Shown: positions 29,828 to 37,372 of the stretch, piece after piece
How positions within the stretch are numbered: the stretch's first letter is position 1
Layout of the letters: the number at the start of each line of letters is the position of its first letter
Virus record (IMG/VR): IMGVR_UViG_3300031884_000002
Span: 248,001-312,000 of that record
Strand: one strand, 5' to 3'
Source: a virus
Length of the DNA stretch: 64,000 nucleotides
Translations under genes and position numbers: made by a program
The notes under the pieces: model-generated
Database searches by the model: none
Seen by the model: the letters and a program-made list of their open reading frames with translations, nothing else
Told to the model about the DNA's origin: nothing

Positions 29828-30430
29828 ATGATATTGAACGAAAATCTAAAAACTCTAATAAAATCAAAGAGATTTCTTACATTGGAGCATAAAAAAAAGT
29901 TATTAAAAATCTTAAAAGAATATAGGATTTTATCGGAAAATGACAATTATATAGGAGCCAGAGATAATATGGAAATGAATGTTATTTCTAAGAAGTTTTC
30001 TACCAATGCAGAGTTTGATAGTTATGTATCACAACATAGAGGATTGGAGATTTTACCAAAAGAACAACAGGCGATTACAAATTATAAAAATATTAAACCC
30101 AGTGAGTTTACCAAGTTTTTTGTGAAATACGAATCAACCGATGAGTTTTCCAATAATACTACAACTATAATTAAAAAATTAAAAGAAGGTGGAAAATGTT
30201 GCTGGACTGCATTTCAGAAGATACAATCTCTAAATGGTTCGGAATCCTCTATTCAGGAAGCTGACGAGATGCCGACACCAGAAAATCAGCCAGCCCCAAA
30301 TCAGCAACCACAAGAACAACCAGAACCTCAAAATGATAAAAAAATTGAAATTGTTAAGAGCATTCCATTCGAAGATGAAATCAAAGGTTCTGAAATAATA
30401 TCGGAGTTTTTGATAAAGTTGGATTTATAA
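29828..30430 (+). CDS. Late hypothetical protein (200 aa)
   Basis: An in-frame ATG at 29801 would give nine more residues, but I prefer 29828 because the octamer ends 3 nt before it. The first 40 residues are a basic amphipathic helix (MILNENLKTLIKSKRF). A compact middle domain follows with a GGKCCWTAFQKIQSL helix. Residues 150-175 are Pro/Gln-rich and likely flexible. It is divergent from the scaffold and first of three + strand late genes. No family recognised; a head role is inferred from its neighbours. Confidence 0.5.
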   Translation: MILNENLKTLIKSKRFLTLEHKKKLLKILKEYRILSENDNYIGARDNMEMNVISKKFSTNAEFDSYVSQHRGLEILPKEQQAITNYKNIKPSEFTKFFVKYESTDEFSNNTTTIIKKLKEGGKCCWTAFQKIQSLNGSESSIQEADEMPTPENQPAPNQQPQEQPEPQNDKKIEIVKSIPFEDEIKGSEIISEFLIKLDL

Positions 30431-30434
30431 TTTA

Positions 30435-30442
30435 TATTTATA
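30435..30442 (+). promoter_or_regulatory. Late-type octamer TATTTATA
   Basis: It lies 3 nt before the ATG at 30446. Confidence 0.5.
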
Positions 30443-30445
30443 GTT

Positions 30446-30769
30446 ATGATATTGTTAAGAGAATTGCTATCGGATATGCATCATGAGAAGAAAAACGGCA
30501 TGTTACATGTCGAGGAATGGAAACTTCCTGAAGTAGAATATTTACATAATGTTGGATTTGATTTTTTAGATGATTATAAGATGGGAATTGATAAAAGTCC
30601 GTATTTAACCATTTATAAAAATGAAAACGAAACCGAAGAAAAAGGTAAACCGAAAGTATTTTTTACAGTGGAAGAAAAAGGAAAAAGCAATAAAACATTC
30701 AAAGAGTTTGGAGATGTAATATCATATTTTGATACATTTCCCCAGCATGAGATAGATAAAAGAAAATAA
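30446..30769 (+). CDS. Small late protein with head-targeting-like N-terminus (107 aa)
   Basis: It begins MILLRELLSD, a variant of the M-I-x-L-K-x-L-L-x-E leader with Asp for Glu. The remainder is a small charged alpha/beta domain with PYLTIYKNEN and KVFFTVEEKG strands. No catalytic residues or known family are visible. The octamer promoter and leader place it with the predicted internal head proteins. Confidence 0.5.
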   Translation: MILLRELLSDMHHEKKNGMLHVEEWKLPEVEYLHNVGFDFLDDYKMGIDKSPYLTIYKNENETEEKGKPKVFFTVEEKGKSNKTFKEFGDVISYFDTFPQHEIDKRK

Positions 30770-30790
30770 GATAAATCAATACCTGAAACA

Positions 30791-30798
30791 TATTTATA
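30791..30798 (+). promoter_or_regulatory. Late-type octamer TATTTATA
   Basis: It lies 3 nt before the ATG at 30802. Confidence 0.5.
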
Positions 30799-30801
30799 AC
30801 T

Positions 30802-31407
30802 ATGAGTATTCCCAAAACAACTAAATGGACTTTAAAAAAGATAGTAGAAAACCTTGAATCTATTCCTGATGGAGATGGATTTGGAACTGAGCCAAAAAAA
30901 TTAACATCCGAACAAAAGAAACAGTTAATGGAAATGGCGGCAATGTTTGAAAAATATGGGGAAGTATTTAAAAATGAAACGGCAATAATGGATTCTGCTA
31001 AATCCATGACACAACTATGTGAATTAGCTGAGACATATGCATTGAATGAATGTGGAGAACAATTTCAGACGGAAATTGTTAAGAAAGATATGATTGGAAT
31101 GAAGAAACGAGTTCAAGAATATGGGAAACTTGCCAAAGAATGTTATGCTAAGACTCAACAATTAAGAGTTGCCCATGAAGACATAGGACATATTTTAGAC
31201 AGATATTATGATACTAAAGCATTAGCCGAAGCTTATAATCAATCAGTTGATTCTGCTCCTATGACTTCACTTCAAATGGAATCTCATAATGGAAGTTTTA
31301 AACCATGTACTGATTGCGGAAAACTATTATATCGTGGAGAAGAATGTGCCGCATGTAAAGATACATTGGACGAATCAATTTCCAAGAATAATTTTCTGGC
31401 GGATTAA
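30802..31407 (+). CDS. Helical late protein with C-terminal zinc ribbon (201 aa)
   Basis: Residues 35-150 are predominantly helical and charged, with a probable helical bundle (KKQLMEMAAMFEKYGEVF). At residues 170-192 a zinc-ribbon knuckle pair is visible (CTDCG, then CAAC). It does not carry the head-targeting leader, but the octamer precedes it by 3 nt. A similar zinc ribbon occurs in the large internal protein at 39880-41484. Function unknown. Its end overlaps the convergent NADAR gene by 4 nt. Confidence 0.5.
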   Translation: MSIPKTTKWTLKKIVENLESIPDGDGFGTEPKKLTSEQKKQLMEMAAMFEKYGEVFKNETAIMDSAKSMTQLCELAETYALNECGEQFQTEIVKKDMIGMKKRVQEYGKLAKECYAKTQQLRVAHEDIGHILDRYYDTKALAEAYNQSVDSAPMTSLQMESHNGSFKPCTDCGKLLYRGEECAACKDTLDESISKNNFLAD

Positions 31408-31895
31408 GCAAATATTTTATTCATTTTTGAACGAACGTCCATTAAGGCTTTTCCTAAAAGGTTTAATCCTTTCCAGTTTTTTTCATCCAGTATAAGAGGG
31501 TCATCTTCTAGTAATCCAACTCCCCATATTTTATCATAGGGAGATGCTTCTACTATAATTCTATTTTCTGTATTGAGCAATGCTTTTCCATAATGTGGAT
31601 TTTGTGAAAACTTTAATTCGTTTACATATACCATGTTTTCAAATCGAATTGTATTCCATGTTTCATCATTATATTTTTTTACTTGTCGTCCTAACTGTTT
31701 TACTTGTTTTGGATTTGGAGTATATTCAATTAGTTTTTTAGTTTCTTCATCGTCAAAAAATGCCGCTTTATACCACATAAAAGCCTGTTCCGAGTTCTGA
31801 AATCTAATACAAGATTTAGGGTCTGTAAAATGACAATTATCCCAATTAGAATAAATGCCATTCCAAAAATAAACATGCGTATCAGTTGTTTTCAT
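31404..31895 (-). CDS. NADAR (YbiA-like) family protein (163 aa)
   Basis: NADAR proteins bind NAD/ADP-ribose-type ligands; some remove ADP-ribose from guanine in nucleic acids. Family hallmarks are visible: NSEQAFMWYKAAFF (about 35-48), the LGR turn, WNTIRFENM, LLNT then VEASPYDKIWGVGL (about 110-130), and a final NLLGKALMDVR helix. The full length fits the family. I start at 31895, placed after a perfect sigma70-type promoter; a codon 18 nt upstream lies nearer the -10 box. It may reverse host ADP-ribosylation of phage DNA, which is inference. Confidence 0.85.
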   Translation of the reverse strand: MKTTDTHVYFWNGIYSNWDNCHFTDPKSCIRFQNSEQAFMWYKAAFFDDEETKKLIEYTPNPKQVKQLGRQVKKYNDETWNTIRFENMVYVNELKFSQNPHYGKALLNTENRIIVEASPYDKIWGVGLLEDDPLILDEKNWKGLNLLGKALMDVRSKMNKIFA

Positions 31896-31901
31896 TGTGT
31901 A

Positions 31902-31930
31902 ATTATAACACAACTGAAAAAAAATGTCAA
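31902..31930 (-). promoter_or_regulatory. Sigma70-type promoter for NADAR gene
   Basis: On the minus strand: TTGACA, 17 bp, TATAAT, a perfect match to the consensus. The start codon lies 6 nt past the -10 box, so the mRNA leader would be very short or absent. Confidence 0.8.
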
Positions 31931-31973
31931 TAAAATAATTTAATGTTTACATGATTATTAGAAAAGTTTTATA

Positions 31974-31981
31974 TATTTATA
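31974..31981 (+). promoter_or_regulatory. Late-type octamer TATTTATA
   Basis: It lies 3 nt before the ATG at 31985. Here it drives a homing endonuclease gene. Confidence 0.5.
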
Positions 31982-31984
31982 ATC

Positions 31985-32929
31985 ATGAATAATGAAACTA
32001 TAAAATTATGTCCAATATGTAACTTACGACCATTAAAATTGGTAAAAAATTGTAAATCAAATTATTATGCTACGTGTTGTTATACTGATTGTGTTAAGCT
32101 AAAAAAACAACAAACTAATCTAAAAAAATATGGACATGTATGTGGAATTCATGGAACAAACAAACAAAAAGTAAAAGATTCTATATTTAAAAAATACGGA
32201 GTAATAAATGTTTCTCAGATTGACTGGGTTAAAAAGAAAAAAATTAAAACTTGTCAGAAAAATTTCGGATGTGATTTTCCAATGCAATCTTCTGAAATAA
32301 TGGAAAAAAGTAAGCAAACATTATTAAAATTATATGGAGTCATAAATATATTTCAAGTTCCTGATATCATAAATAAAATACATGATACTATGTTTAAAAT
32401 AGATCCAACGTTAGGAATAAGTAAATATGATTTAGTAATGCTTAAACATAGAGATAGAAACATGAAAAAATACGGAGTTCCATATTATGTTCAGACTGAT
32501 GAATTTAGAAAAAAATCAACTAAAACAATCATAGAACGATATGGAGTTGATAATTACAGTAAAACTAAGGAATTTCAAGAATTTTTAATATCATCTGGAA
32601 TTAAAAAGAATGATGAATTACGTAGTAAGTTTGATTTATATTATGGAAAAGTAATAAAATATACAAATAGAACATTTAGAAAATATAAACAGTTATTACA
32701 ACAAATATATGTTAGATCAAATAAATTTCATCTCGATCATATATATTCTATATCAGAAGGATTTAGAAATGATATAGATCCACGAATGATTGGATCATTG
32801 AGCAATTTACAATTAATTCCTGCTATTGTTAATATGAAAAAAAATTATAAATCATGGATAACTAAAGATAAGTTAATAGAATTGTATAATAAGTTATCAG
32901 ACGAAGATAAATATTTATTAGACTTATAA
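31985..32929 (+). CDS. HNH-type homing endonuclease with KYGV repeats (314 aa)
   Basis: Residues 7-35 contain Cys pairs (CPIC, then CCYTDC) like a zinc knuckle. Next come four or five FKKYGVxNxxQ units, a DNA-binding repeat also present in the endonuclease at 41506. The C-terminus has HLDHIYSISEGF and LSNLQLIPAIVNMKK, an HNH core with the His-Asp-His and the downstream Asn. It sits between the NADAR and NadV genes on the opposite strand and overlaps the 3' end of nadV by 6 nt. Confidence 0.75.
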   Translation: MNNETIKLCPICNLRPLKLVKNCKSNYYATCCYTDCVKLKKQQTNLKKYGHVCGIHGTNKQKVKDSIFKKYGVINVSQIDWVKKKKIKTCQKNFGCDFPMQSSEIMEKSKQTLLKLYGVINIFQVPDIINKIHDTMFKIDPTLGISKYDLVMLKHRDRNMKKYGVPYYVQTDEFRKKSTKTIIERYGVDNYSKTKEFQEFLISSGIKKNDELRSKFDLYYGKVIKYTNRTFRKYKQLLQQIYVRSNKFHLDHIYSISEGFRNDIDPRMIGSLSNLQLIPAIVNMKKNYKSWITKDKLIELYNKLSDEDKYLLDL

Positions 32930-34291
32930 CCAACTATTCCGCTTAACATCATCGAACGTATATCGTTTAGTAATATTTCCATTTAGAAATACGATTTCTA
33001 ATTCAAGATTATCATCAAACCTTCCTCGTTGACTTGCTTTAGATATATCCAACGGAGTTTTATAAATATCATACCATGTTCCGTTTCTTTTTTGCGCCGA
33101 ACATTTAAACGCAAAACGTTCGGTGTCACGATTTAATTTTCTAACTAAATATGAACCACATCCAAACACACAAGTTTCAGCACTAAATCCGTTAGTTTTT
33201 AATGTTTCAAGTATGTTTTTTATATCGTGTTCTGTTAATGAATCTCCATATATACATCCAACGTGACTATCTAATACTTTATAATTTTTAGAATTTATAG
33301 TTCCTCCAAACCCGTTCCATAATTGTTGAGCAATCCATAATACTTGGGATTCTGGAGTATCTCCTTGGAACCTTGGACTATCGGGGCGAACAACAAATTT
33401 TCCATTTCTACTTAAAATATCAGATTTTAATTCATTACAATATACTTTAATCGCATTAGTAATATTATAACTATCGGATACAACGGATAGAATCCCGGTA
33501 GGATATTTTTTAATTAAATGTTTAGTAACTTCAAACTCTCCCTTTTCTCCAAGTGAAGTTGCAATACTATGTTCACTCGCTGGAACAGAATATGCTAATC
33601 CATCTATATTTGCATTATAATAATTAATAGCATATGGAAGAGCCATTAGACTATCGGTTCCTCTACTATTTACCAAATGTGCCATACACGCTACTCCGGC
33701 TTCTTCCATACATGACAATCCCCGTTGGGAAAAATCATGTAAGTAAAAATCTGCAAGCCACCGATTAGAAAAATCACAAGTTTTTTCAAAATAATCTTTT
33801 ATAATATTAACAATGTAATTACTTCTTGTACAGACTGTAATAGTGTCCCAAACCTGTTGTAAAACAGTTTCAAGTGCATTAGTAAGCCAATAGCAATTAG
33901 GATCTGTATTTTCAACTGTCATTAACACTGTTCCTACTGGATAATTTTTTCCTTCTTTTACCGCTTTAATTTTAACTGGAAGTTTTCCGTTATGTTTTTC
34001 AACAATATAATCCCATTTTGCACGACTCCAGACATCTCCATTAAATTTAAAATGTTCTTTTAAAATAGGCTCGGCTTGGTCTATTAATTCTTTTGTTATA
34101 ACCGTTCCTTCTAACCATTTAATTAAAATATATTGAAGTCCGAAAAATGTAGTATAATCATACATTGCTCCTTTTCTTGCTTCTAAATAAGAATATACAA
34201 CTTCAGTATTTGGCATATACATATCACTATGTAATTGTTTATAGGAATCTAAGGTCCAAATTATAGAATGTTCGTTAATTTTATTATTCAT
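32924..34291 (-). CDS. nadV: Nicotinamide phosphoribosyltransferase
   Basis: Makes nicotinamide mononucleotide from nicotinamide and PRPP, the key step in NAD+ salvage; acts in the cytoplasm as a dimer. The 455-residue length suits the family. Visible motifs: DSYKQLHSDMY at the N-terminus, the dimer-interface HDFSQRG (185-191), GTDSLMALP (211-219), PASEHS with the catalytic His at 241, VVSDSYN, and RPDSPR for phosphate binding. It is third in an operon after two small genes led by a sigma70-type promoter. Phage NadV can restore NAD+ destroyed by defences such as Thoeris; that role here is inferred. No adenylyltransferase partner is in this window. Confidence 0.93.
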   Translation of the reverse strand: MNNKINEHSIIWTLDSYKQLHSDMYMPNTEVVYSYLEARKGAMYDYTTFFGLQYILIKWLEGTVITKELIDQAEPILKEHFKFNGDVWSRAKWDYIVEKHNGKLPVKIKAVKEGKNYPVGTVLMTVENTDPNCYWLTNALETVLQQVWDTITVCTRSNYIVNIIKDYFEKTCDFSNRWLADFYLHDFSQRGLSCMEEAGVACMAHLVNSRGTDSLMALPYAINYYNANIDGLAYSVPASEHSIATSLGEKGEFEVTKHLIKKYPTGILSVVSDSYNITNAIKVYCNELKSDILSRNGKFVVRPDSPRFQGDTPESQVLWIAQQLWNGFGGTINSKNYKVLDSHVGCIYGDSLTEHDIKNILETLKTNGFSAETCVFGCGSYLVRKLNRDTERFAFKCSAQKRNGTWYDIYKTPLDISKASQRGRFDDNLELEIVFLNGNITKRYTFDDVKRNSWL

Positions 34292-34318
34292 AATGTATAT
34301 ATTTTTAAAAATAATTTA

Positions 34319-34495
34319 TTAGAGTTTAGAGTATTTGTCATCATATATTGGATATTTAAATGTAACAATATATTCATTTCCGGTTCCACCTTCGATTATA
34401 TTACGTTCACAATAATTACATTGTGGAAAATATTCAATTTTATATTTTTTAGCTAATTTCTTTAATTCAGTTTCAAATTTTTTATTAAGTTTCAT
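34319..34495 (-). CDS. Small CxxC protein in the nadV operon (58 aa)
   Basis: Begins MKLNKKFETELKKLAKK, a basic helix, followed by PQCNYCERN (one CxxC pair) and a short strand segment. It lies 27 nt upstream of nadV and 7 nt after the stop of the preceding small frame. Operon position, a clean ATG and a coherent composition support it. A single CxxC could bind metal as a dimer. Function unknown. Confidence 0.5.
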   Translation of the reverse strand: MKLNKKFETELKKLAKKYKIEYFPQCNYCERNIIEGGTGNEYIVTFKYPIYDDKYSKL

Positions 34496-34502
34496 AATTT
34501 AT

Positions 34503-34643
34503 TCAATTGTATTTTTTTAAAAATTCTTTTAATTCATTCGCTTTTTTAGACCAATAAATAGACTCTCTTCCATCACTATAAAATGCGCCTTGACCGTAAT
34601 ATGTAGAAACTTCAGTATATGCTTCAATTGTTGACTCTATCAC
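34503..34643 (-). CDS. Possible small protein, first in the nadV operon (46 aa)
   Basis: An open frame from a GTG at 34643 ends 7 nt before the next gene. The sequence (STYYGQGAFYSDGRESIYW, then KKANELKEFLKKYN) looks like a genuine helix-ended small protein. The open frame extends upstream through the promoter without an ATG, so the true start is uncertain; the only nearby ATG is in another frame and ends after two codons. Confidence 0.35.
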   Translation of the reverse strand: MIESTIEAYTEVSTYYGQGAFYSDGRESIYWSKKANELKEFLKKYN

Positions 34644-34676
34644 TAATATAGCATTTTCTTTACTTGTTCCTATTGT

Positions 34677-34704
34677 ATTATACTGAAGTTTTAAATAAAG
34701 TCAA
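34677..34704 (-). promoter_or_regulatory. Sigma70-type promoter of the nadV operon
   Basis: TTGACT, 16 bp, TATAAT on the minus strand, just upstream of the small-gene pair and nadV. AGGAA follows 7 nt after the -10 box. Confidence 0.75.
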
Positions 34705-34707
34705 CGA

Positions 34708-35190
34708 TTAAATGAAAGTTGCTCCACCGTTCTCAATAATTTTTTCGATAAGTCTATGATGGGTATCTACCACAATATCTTTATAATTTTTTACAATTTC
34801 ACTCCATTTGAACCATTCTACCTTTTCAATATCATCTCCACCTTTGGCATGTCCATATAAAAATTGAAACAAAAATACAGCCGTTAAAATTTTATGCTCG
34901 CTATTTCTATATCGAGGGTCATCTTGTCTATTGCTAAATAAATATTTAGGAGAAGAACATTCTAGATTTTCACCTGCTTCTTCTTTTAATTCTCGAATTG
35001 CTGCCATTTCAAGAGTTTCGTCTTTTGGATCGACAAATCCACCAATAAGTCTAAACTTTGTTTCGGTTGGTTTTTTTCCTAGTAATACTAGTACATTTGT
35101 TTTGAGTGGATTTTCATCGTCGGCTGCTAAATTGATTACGACGCAATCCACACATTGGAACGAGGTTGGATATCTAATTGGTTCAATCAT
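34708..35190 (-). CDS. Nudix hydrolase (160 aa)
   Basis: A complete Nudix box is present at residues 50-72 (GGFVDPKDET, then REL-KEEAG), so metal-dependent hydrolysis of a nucleoside diphosphate linked to another group is expected. The substrate cannot be read from the sequence. ADP-ribose or NAD-type compounds are plausible because it lies between nadV and other nucleotide genes and resembles the Nudix half of phage NadM-type proteins. It lacks the adenylyltransferase half of NadM. It has its own sigma70-type promoter. Confidence 0.85.
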   Translation of the reverse strand: MIEPIRYPTSFQCVDCVVINLAADDENPLKTNVLVLLGKKPTETKFRLIGGFVDPKDETLEMAAIRELKEEAGENLECSSPKYLFSNRQDDPRYRNSEHKILTAVFLFQFLYGHAKGGDDIEKVEWFKWSEIVKNYKDIVVDTHHRLIEKIIENGGATFI

Positions 35191-35196
35191 AAATGT

Positions 35197-35224
35197 AGTA
35201 TATATTATAGATTTAAAAAGTCAA
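35197..35224 (-). promoter_or_regulatory. Sigma70-type promoter for Nudix gene
   Basis: TTGACT, 16 bp, TATACT on the minus strand. The -35 box overlaps the stop of the upstream truncated gene. Confidence 0.65.
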
Positions 35225-35484
35225 GCATTTGTTTTTGGAATAATGTATTCATGACTATAGCATAACCGATTGGCATGATTCATTTTATATTTTTGTTCTT
35301 TTCCTTTTCTATCGACATTATTTTCGGCTTGTTCGAAGTTTTGAAATAAATCATTTTCAACCGAAGAAGGAGGAAGGCAAATGCCTTTTAAATCCAAATC
35401 GGATAATTCATTAGCAAAACCGTAGCACTGACTTCCTGCTACAGTCATATACAGCAATCTATCTTGTAACCAATTTAAGTTCAT
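35221..35484 (-). pseudogene. Truncated RlaP/YcgL-type nucleotidyltransferase (87 aa)
   Basis: Residues 17-34 hold GSQCYGFANELSDLDLKG, the G-S-x(n)-S-D-x-D signature of the predicted nucleotidyltransferases of the RlaP/YcgL group, followed by ICLPPSS. Full members run to 200 or more residues and carry a third carboxylate and a helical C-terminal half. This frame stops after 87 residues with HEYIIPKTNA, at the promoter of the next gene. Either the remainder has been deleted or a short stand-alone core is retained. It still has its own promoter. Confidence 0.6.
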
Positions 35485-35490
35485 GTTGAT

Positions 35491-35518
35491 ATGGTAACAT
35501 ATTTTAGAACAATGTCAA
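35491..35518 (-). promoter_or_regulatory. Sigma70-type promoter for truncated nucleotidyltransferase
   Basis: TTGACA, 16 bp, TACCAT on the minus strand, ending 6 nt before the start codon. Confidence 0.55.
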
Positions 35519-35521
35519 TTA

Positions 35522-35749
35522 TTAACATTCTTCCTTAGTTAATTCTACAAAATTATCAGTGTGCCATGCCCAGCTAAGAGTTCCATCACTTCTGGCAACC
35601 ACACAATGCCCTTTCATCTGAGGAATTTCTCCTAAAAATAATATTGATTCATTCTTTTTAAATGGATATTGTGAATGATATTTTTCTGGTAGATTTGTAA
35701 AATCAAACTTAACCAAACTTAATTTACGGGGAGTTTTTTGTTTTTTCAT
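35522..35749 (-). CDS. Small hypothetical protein (75 aa)
   Basis: A basic N-terminus (KKQKTPRKLSLVKF) is followed by strands that look like an SH3/KOW-type barrel (ESILFLGEIPQ, CVVARSDG, LSWAWHTDNFVELT). Its ATG overlaps the stop of the upstream gene (ATGA). It is last in the four-gene operon running from 36910. Function unknown. Confidence 0.5.
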   Translation of the reverse strand: MKKQKTPRKLSLVKFDFTNLPEKYHSQYPFKKNESILFLGEIPQMKGHCVVARSDGTLSWAWHTDNFVELTKEEC

Positions 35750-35937
35750 ATTAAAACTTTTTTAATTAGTTCGGATAATTTATCGAACTCTGATTCGGTT
35801 AATGAACGAGTTTTCTCGAATATGAATATCTTTCCATTATCTATTTCAACCGAAATTATAGTTTTATCATACCCATTTTCATCTTTTTCTATTAAAGACC
35901 AGATGTGTCCTCCTACATATTCAAACTCATCATTCAT
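35746..35937 (-). CDS. Small hypothetical protein (63 aa)
   Basis: I start it at 35937, where ATG overlaps the upstream TGA as at the other junctions of this operon; earlier in-frame codons lie inside the upstream gene. The protein has GGHIWSLIEKDENG and a TIISVEIDNGKIFIFE strand pair, then a C-terminal helix. It looks like a small alpha/beta fold. Function unknown. Confidence 0.5.
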   Translation of the reverse strand: MNDEFEYVGGHIWSLIEKDENGYDKTIISVEIDNGKIFIFEKTRSLTESEFDKLSELIKKVLI

Positions 35938-36386
35938 ATAAAACATTTCCATACTGTTTTTCCAACTGGATTTATCCAATAAAAGTTTTTTCTTTTTTCT
36001 ATTAACTGTTGAAATACATTTGCCGTTCCTCCTTTATTTCCATCAAAAACTACAATGGCAGTGTCTATATTTTCAACCATCCAAGAGTTTTTTACTTCTT
36101 TAACTTCTTTCGAATCTTCTATAAGTTTATGATGAAGAACCCAGTTTTCGGGACTCATATATTTATCTTGTTCTTTAAATGGAATACATACTATATATGG
36201 AAGATTTAACATTCTACAAATATCGCAAAATATTAAATCTATTCCATCTGCCATTCCCGAATAGCATAATGGCTTATATGGTTCTAATTCAGTTAATATT
36301 TGTTCTATACAATTAGATATCCATTTTATATCATATCCATTTTCTATGAGTTTCTTCTCTCTATGACCTGTAATCATCAGCCTCAT
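35934..36386 (-). CDS. SLOG-like (DprA/YspA-type Rossmann) protein (150 aa)
   Basis: A Rossmann-like fold is suggested by MITGHREKKL at the N-terminus, the CYSGMADGIDLIFCDICRML segment, LPYIVCIPF, an AIVVFDGNKGGTANVF loop (about 110-125) and the strand FYWINP. The TGHR opening and GMADG turn are typical of the SLOG group. SLOG members bind or process NAD-derived and other nucleotides, and one is a sensor in Thoeris. Here the neighbours (HD-like upstream, NAD genes nearby) suit a nucleotide-linked role, but the ligand is unknown. Confidence 0.65.
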   Translation of the reverse strand: MRLMITGHREKKLIENGYDIKWISNCIEQILTELEPYKPLCYSGMADGIDLIFCDICRMLNLPYIVCIPFKEQDKYMSPENWVLHHKLIEDSKEVKEVKNSWMVENIDTAIVVFDGNKGGTANVFQQLIEKRKNFYWINPVGKTVWKCFI

Positions 36387-36910
36387 TTATTTAAATTATT
36401 GAATGGTTTTTGACATAAAATATCAACATAGGTCATTATTTTTTTATACACTTCATCTTCTTTAGTAAATCCAAACCGCTTGGTTGCTTCATCATCAATC
36501 CATTCTCTTAAATTGGTTCCAAACTCCTCCGAACGAGCTTTCCAATCTGCTGCTAATTCCGCCAGATATACATCGGGCATTCCTTTAATCCCAGAACTCC
36601 AAAACTCTGGGTGATGGGCGTTTGTTAAACTATGATGATGAATTGCTAATTTTAATTTTAATTTAGATTCTTCTTCTTTGGTTGGTTGCGTAGAAGACAT
36701 AAACTCAAACTCAATTCCACTGAACTTAGAAGAATCATGAATATATCCATTGGCAATTAACTGTTTTCCTAATTCTAAATGACCTTGTAAAATCAAAGAT
36801 TCTCCTAATAATAGGCAATTATCCTCCACATTTCTAATGTGGCGAGCAATTGAACGTATTTTAACAAGCATTTCTTCGGCTTGTTTTTTCAATCTATCAT
36901 TTCTTTTCAT
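36383..36910 (-). CDS. HD-like (DUF5662-type) protein (175 aa)
   Basis: Conserved-looking metal-ligand positions are NGYIHDSSKFSG (His-Asp), AIHHHSLTNAHHPEFW (several His) and LAELAADWKARSEE. This is the pattern of the DUF5662/HD-domain group, predicted phosphohydrolases. The substrate is unknown; nucleotides are likely. It leads an operon whose next three genes overlap by ATGA junctions. The start at 36910 follows TGGCTTGT, an untranslated stretch also found before the GMP reductase-like gene. Confidence 0.7.
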   Translation of the reverse strand: MKRNDRLKKQAEEMLVKIRSIARHIRNVEDNCLLLGESLILQGHLELGKQLIANGYIHDSSKFSGIEFEFMSSTQPTKEEESKLKLKLAIHHHSLTNAHHPEFWSSGIKGMPDVYLAELAADWKARSEEFGTNLREWIDDEATKRFGFTKEDEVYKKIMTYVDILCQKPFNNLNK

Positions 36911-36919
36911 ACAAGCCAA

Positions 36920-36947
36920 AGTGTATCAGATACTTACCAGAAGTCAA
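36920..36947 (-). promoter_or_regulatory. Sigma70-type promoter of the HD/SLOG operon
   Basis: TTGACT, 16 bp, TACACT on the minus strand, then TTGGCTTGT-ATG. The region from -35 to ATG closely matches that of the gene at 39602. Confidence 0.65.
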
Positions 36948-37199
36948 GTATATTTTAACACTGTATTCATCATTTCTTCATCTATTTCTTTTGAAATCTC
37001 CTCATTCAATATACGCATTAGTTCTTCTCCCGCATCAATATTATAATATGCTGTTAAATTTTGTTCTAATTCAGCAGTCCAAGTGCATTTTAATACTCGT
37101 TTTTGACTTGCCGGTTTAACATTTTTAAGTAAACTTGGAGCAAGTGCCAATGCACCTGTTAATACTGGTAATAATTTAAAAAAAACTTCTTCTATTCAT
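36944..37199 (-). pseudogene. Frameshifted gene: twin-arginine signal joined to capsid-like segment
   Basis: From the ATG at 37199 (preceded by AGAGGA) the frame reads MNRRSFF and hits TAA after a run of eight T. With seven T it continues as MNRRSFFKLLPVLTGALALA, a textbook twin-arginine signal. It runs straight into a 68-codon open segment whose second half (KRVLKCTWTAELEQNL, then GEELMRILNEEI) matches LKAVWTPELAQDL-DAEAELTALL of this phage's major capsid protein. It is a frameshifted gene, a slippery one, or a sequencing error in a homopolymer. The product would be about 84 residues. Confidence 0.65.
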
Positions 37200-37201
37200 A
37201 A

Positions 37202-37369
37202 TTATCCTCTATGACAAATTATTCTTGTTCGTTGTTCTGTTTTACATTTGGGACATTTGGTATTTATCAATTTATATCTATCAATATCGCATAAACATTT
37301 TGAACTGTTAATATTTTTTATAATAACAGGAGAGTTAATCCAGTTAAATAGTGTTTTAAAAATATTCAT
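37202..37369 (-). CDS. Small zinc-ribbon-like protein (55 aa)
   Basis: Starts MNIFKTLFNWINSP, has CLCD and, 15 residues later, CPKC, so four Cys in two pairs could bind zinc. The C-terminus is basic (KTEQRTRIICHRG). It begins 3 nt after the stop of the 114-residue gene and ends 3 nt before the frameshifted gene, so it lies in a compact operon. It is too short for most gene callers. Function unknown. Confidence 0.5.
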   Translation of the reverse strand: MNIFKTLFNWINSPVIIKNINSSKCLCDIDRYKLINTKCPKCKTEQRTRIICHRG

Positions 37370-37372
37370 ATT

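Noticed and set aside
31902-31930. Run of A and nearby hairpin as a terminator for the convergent genes
   Set aside because: It is better explained as a TTGACA-17-TATAAT promoter; no stable stem is present.
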